From: Maribacter sedimenticola
Lineage (GTDB): Bacteria > Bacteroidota > Bacteroidia > Flavobacteriales > Flavobacteriaceae
Direction of reading: 5' to 3'
Assembly: GCF_900188415.1 (NCBI RefSeq)
Contig: NZ_FZNV01000003.1
Location: forward strand, 62,001-126,000
DNA length: 64,000 nt
Part shown: positions 62,469-64,000 of the stretch, piece by piece
How the letters are laid out: the number at the start of each line of letters is the position of its first letter
How positions within the stretch are numbered: position 1 is the stretch's first letter
Notes under the pieces: model-generated
What the model saw: only the letters and a program-made list of their open reading frames with translations
The model's database searches: none
What the model was told of the DNA's origin: nothing
Made by a program: the position numbers and the translations under genes

Positions 62469-63767
62469 ATATACAAACATCCTTTACAAAGTTATAGAAA
62501 CATCGTTTACACTTTTTAAGTTGCATTTGAAACCAACATTCAGATGCTATGCCTTGGAAAGAACATACGATTATGGAACAAAAAATTGAATTTATCTGTG
62601 AATGGCGAACTGGAAAATACACCATCACGGAGCTTTGCCGAGTCTTTAAAATTTCAAGACCAACAGCTTACAAAATCATTGCCCGGTTTGAAAATGAAGG
62701 TTATGAAGGGCTTAGGGAACTCTCCAGAAAACCGCGTAGCCCACACCCTAATGCCACCAATGAAAAAGTGGTAAACCGAATTCTCGAACTGAAGGAAAAA
62801 CACAAGGCATGGGGCGCTAAAAAGTTGCACACCTTGTTGTATAAAGATTTCCCCGAGGAAATGATCCCATCTGTCTTGACCGTTCATAACATCCTGAAAA
62901 AACACGGTTTGGTATCGCCTCAAAAACGGCTTAGAAGAGTCAAACCCATTCACCCCATCTTTGACCCAAAACATTGTAACCAAGTATGGAGTGCCGACTA
63001 TAAAGGCAAGTTCCTTATGGGCAATAAAATCTATTGCCATCCCCTTACGATCGCAGACTCGAAAAGCCGCTTTGTATTTACTGCAAAAGGGCATTACAAA
63101 GAAAACCTTGCATCGGCCAAAGCAGAGTTCAAAAGGGTTTTCAGGAAATTCGGTATCCCCGGACAAATCCATACGGACAATGGAAGTCCATTTGGTTCCG
63201 TGGCAGCGATTCAACGATTTACCAGGTTATCCTATTGGTTCATCGAACTGGGAATCATGCCCGTCTTTTCAGACCCGGCACACCCCGAACAGAACAGACG
63301 GCATGAACGTATGCATAGGGATTTACAGGCCGCTTGTGCCAAGCCTTGAGCTTATGACCTGAAGGCGCAACAAAGACGCTTGAACAGCTTTGTAAATGAA
63401 TATAACAACCTAAGGCCCCATGAAGCATTGGGAATGAAAACACCCGCTTCGGTACATGAATTTTCAACCAGACCTTTTCCCGAAAGAACCCCCAACTTTG
63501 ATTACGATTCCAAAATGAAAGTCTTAAAAGTCACCCAAAATGGAGCTATCAGATGGAAGGCCTATAATTGGGTTTACCTTTCCGCTTCGCTACAAGGTAA
63601 ACATATCGGGGCCATGGACATTAGCAATGGTATTTGGAGGGTATTTTATAGAAACGTATTTTTAGGATACTTTGATGAACATGTGTTTAGAAAGAAAGAA
63701 CAATCAGTAAGGTTAGAAACAAACTTAGTGTAAACCCTAATCTATAACTTTTGTAAACAATGTATAT
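62469..63767 (+). mobile_element. IS481-family insertion sequence inside cassette 17
   Basis: About 1.3 kb. Imperfect terminal inverted repeats: the left end contains ATATACA, TTTACAAAGTTATAG and GTTTACAC; the right end, read in reverse complement, ATATACA, TTTACAAAAGTTATAG and GTTTACAC. Ends are approximate; no convincing target duplication is seen. It sits 10 bp after the cassette boundary and before the gene of cassette 17. Confidence 0.8.
62549..63733 (+). pseudogene. IS481-type transposase with an in-frame TGA
   Basis: The N-terminal part has a helix-turn-helix (FICEWRTGKYTITELCRVFK) and the start of a DDE domain with WSADYKGKF, HTDNGSPFG and RRHERMHRDL. It stops at TGA 63347-63349 after AACAKP; the same frame continues AYDLKAQQRRLNSFVNEYNN, LRPHEALGMKTPASVHEF to 63733. 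The missing codon fits Ser (TCA to TGA). Full length would be about 394 aa. The element is therefore probably unable to move by itself. Confidence 0.85.
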
Positions 63768-63810
63768 TAACGAACATGTTTGACAAATATCTAATATTAA
63801 AAAAATAAAA

Positions 63811-64000
63811 ATGAAAGCATATCTATTATTTCTCATATTGCCCTTTTTTATCTCTTGTAATAATGATGAATTCGTATCAATTGATGCTGAAAAAATAACA
63901 TTGAATCATACATCTATTGATTTAAAAGGAAGTAACACATTACAGTTAATAGCAACAATAAGTCCTTCAAATACTACTGACAAAGAAGTAACATGGGAAA
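63811..64000 (+). CDS. Cassette 17: Big2 lipoprotein, paralogue of cassette 16 gene (3' truncated by window)
   Basis: The 63 codons visible encode a lipoprotein signal (LILPFFISCNND) and the start of a Big2 domain (ITLNHTSIDLKGSNTLQLIA, TISPSNTTDKEVTWE) clearly related to the cassette 16 protein. The IS lies between its cassette boundary and this gene and may have removed or replaced its leader. The kelch part cannot be seen. Confidence 0.8.
   Translation, partial: MKAYLLFLILPFFISCNNDEFVSIDAEKITLNHTSIDLKGSNTLQLIATISPSNTTDKEVTWE

Larger units (their letters stand above)
41713..64000 (+). mobile_element. Integron-like array of 16 complete cassettes plus a partial 17th
   Basis: All genes read on the + strand. 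Each cassette begins GTT(N7) followed in most cases by ATT, and ends with the reverse complement of those ten bases (14 perfect, 2 with one mismatch). Sixteen attC-like elements, all 136-206 bp long in two size classes, separate them. The array begins directly after the recombinase gene and runs past the window edge. Cassettes range from about 0.4 kb to 8 kb. DNA is visibly more AT-rich than the core genes, and the proteins are mostly of unknown function. Confidence 0.8.

Noticed and set aside
62654..63214. 186-codon open frame opposite the transposase
   Set aside because: Shadow of the transposase reading frame, no plausible start context or domain.
62466..63772. ACG at both ends of the IS as a target duplication
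   Set aside because: Three bases only, and the right-hand copy is offset by two bases from the inverted repeat; could be chance.

Overview
The window is chromosomal DNA from a marine-type member of the Flavobacteriaceae (Bacteroidota). Evidence: the tRNA-Phe gene has a textbook Bacteroidota promoter (TTTG, 19 bp, TATATTTG). The gene order coaX - outer membrane protein - TPR protein - lptC - small membrane protein - CNNM/CorC protein - ppiD is, from memory, the flavobacterial one. The polysaccharide-related enzymes (GH32, GH78-like, GH113-like) fit the same group.

Bases 1-40,440 are ordinary core genome: rodA (partial), a DNA/RNA non-specific nuclease, msrB-msrA, a Prc protease, surE, lpxB, an NlpC/P60 lipoprotein, comEC, a peptide transporter, a DPP-IV gene broken by an in-frame stop, a class II HMG-CoA reductase with a GYDIA-type GHMP kinase (mevalonate pathway), the coaX-to-ppiD operon, tRNA-Phe and a GH32 enzyme. 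Next comes a block with a rhodanese, TIGR04282- and TIGR04283-like glycosyltransferases, a purine nucleoside phosphorylase, an amidase, a DUF547 protein, an FAD oxidoreductase with a membrane polyferredoxin, a GH78-like enzyme, a MORN-repeat protein and two GT2 glycosyltransferases. The two glycosyltransferases plus the phosphorylase recall arsenosugar loci, but ArsM and ArsS are not in the window.

Bases 40,475-64,000 are different: more AT-rich, every gene on the + strand, and built like an integron that does not follow the classical rules. A divergent tyrosine recombinase (40475-41542) stands at the head. Downstream come 16 complete gene cassettes and a 17th cut by the window edge, separated by 16 structured elements in two size classes (about 202 and 138 bp). 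Each cassette starts with GTT plus 7 cassette-specific bases and ends with the reverse complement of those same 10 bases (14 of 16 perfect, 2 of 16 at 9/10). Inside this pair every element has a second pair of arms. Their mismatches are mostly A opposite C on the top strand, which are T-G wobbles on the bottom strand, so the bottom strand folds better, as in attC sites. Long-class elements also carry an inner stem with compensatory changes between copies. The core is GTT(N7)ATT rather than GTTRRRY, and the recombinase seems to lack the IntI-specific insertion although it ends in an IntI-like SPLD tail.

Most cassettes carry one or two small genes: lipoproteins, small membrane proteins, DUF3667, DUF2071, DUF7660, TPM and kelch proteins. 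Cassette 5 is exceptional: about 8 kb with a six-gene, translationally coupled operon (AbiEi-like antitoxin, AbiEii-like toxin, a protein with two GHKL ATPase domains, a receiver-domain protein, an unknown protein and an N6-adenine methyltransferase). A perfect inverted repeat lies over its promoter and covarying hairpin direct repeats flank it; it is a candidate defence system carried as a cassette. An IS481-type element with a nonsense-mutated transposase interrupts cassette 17.
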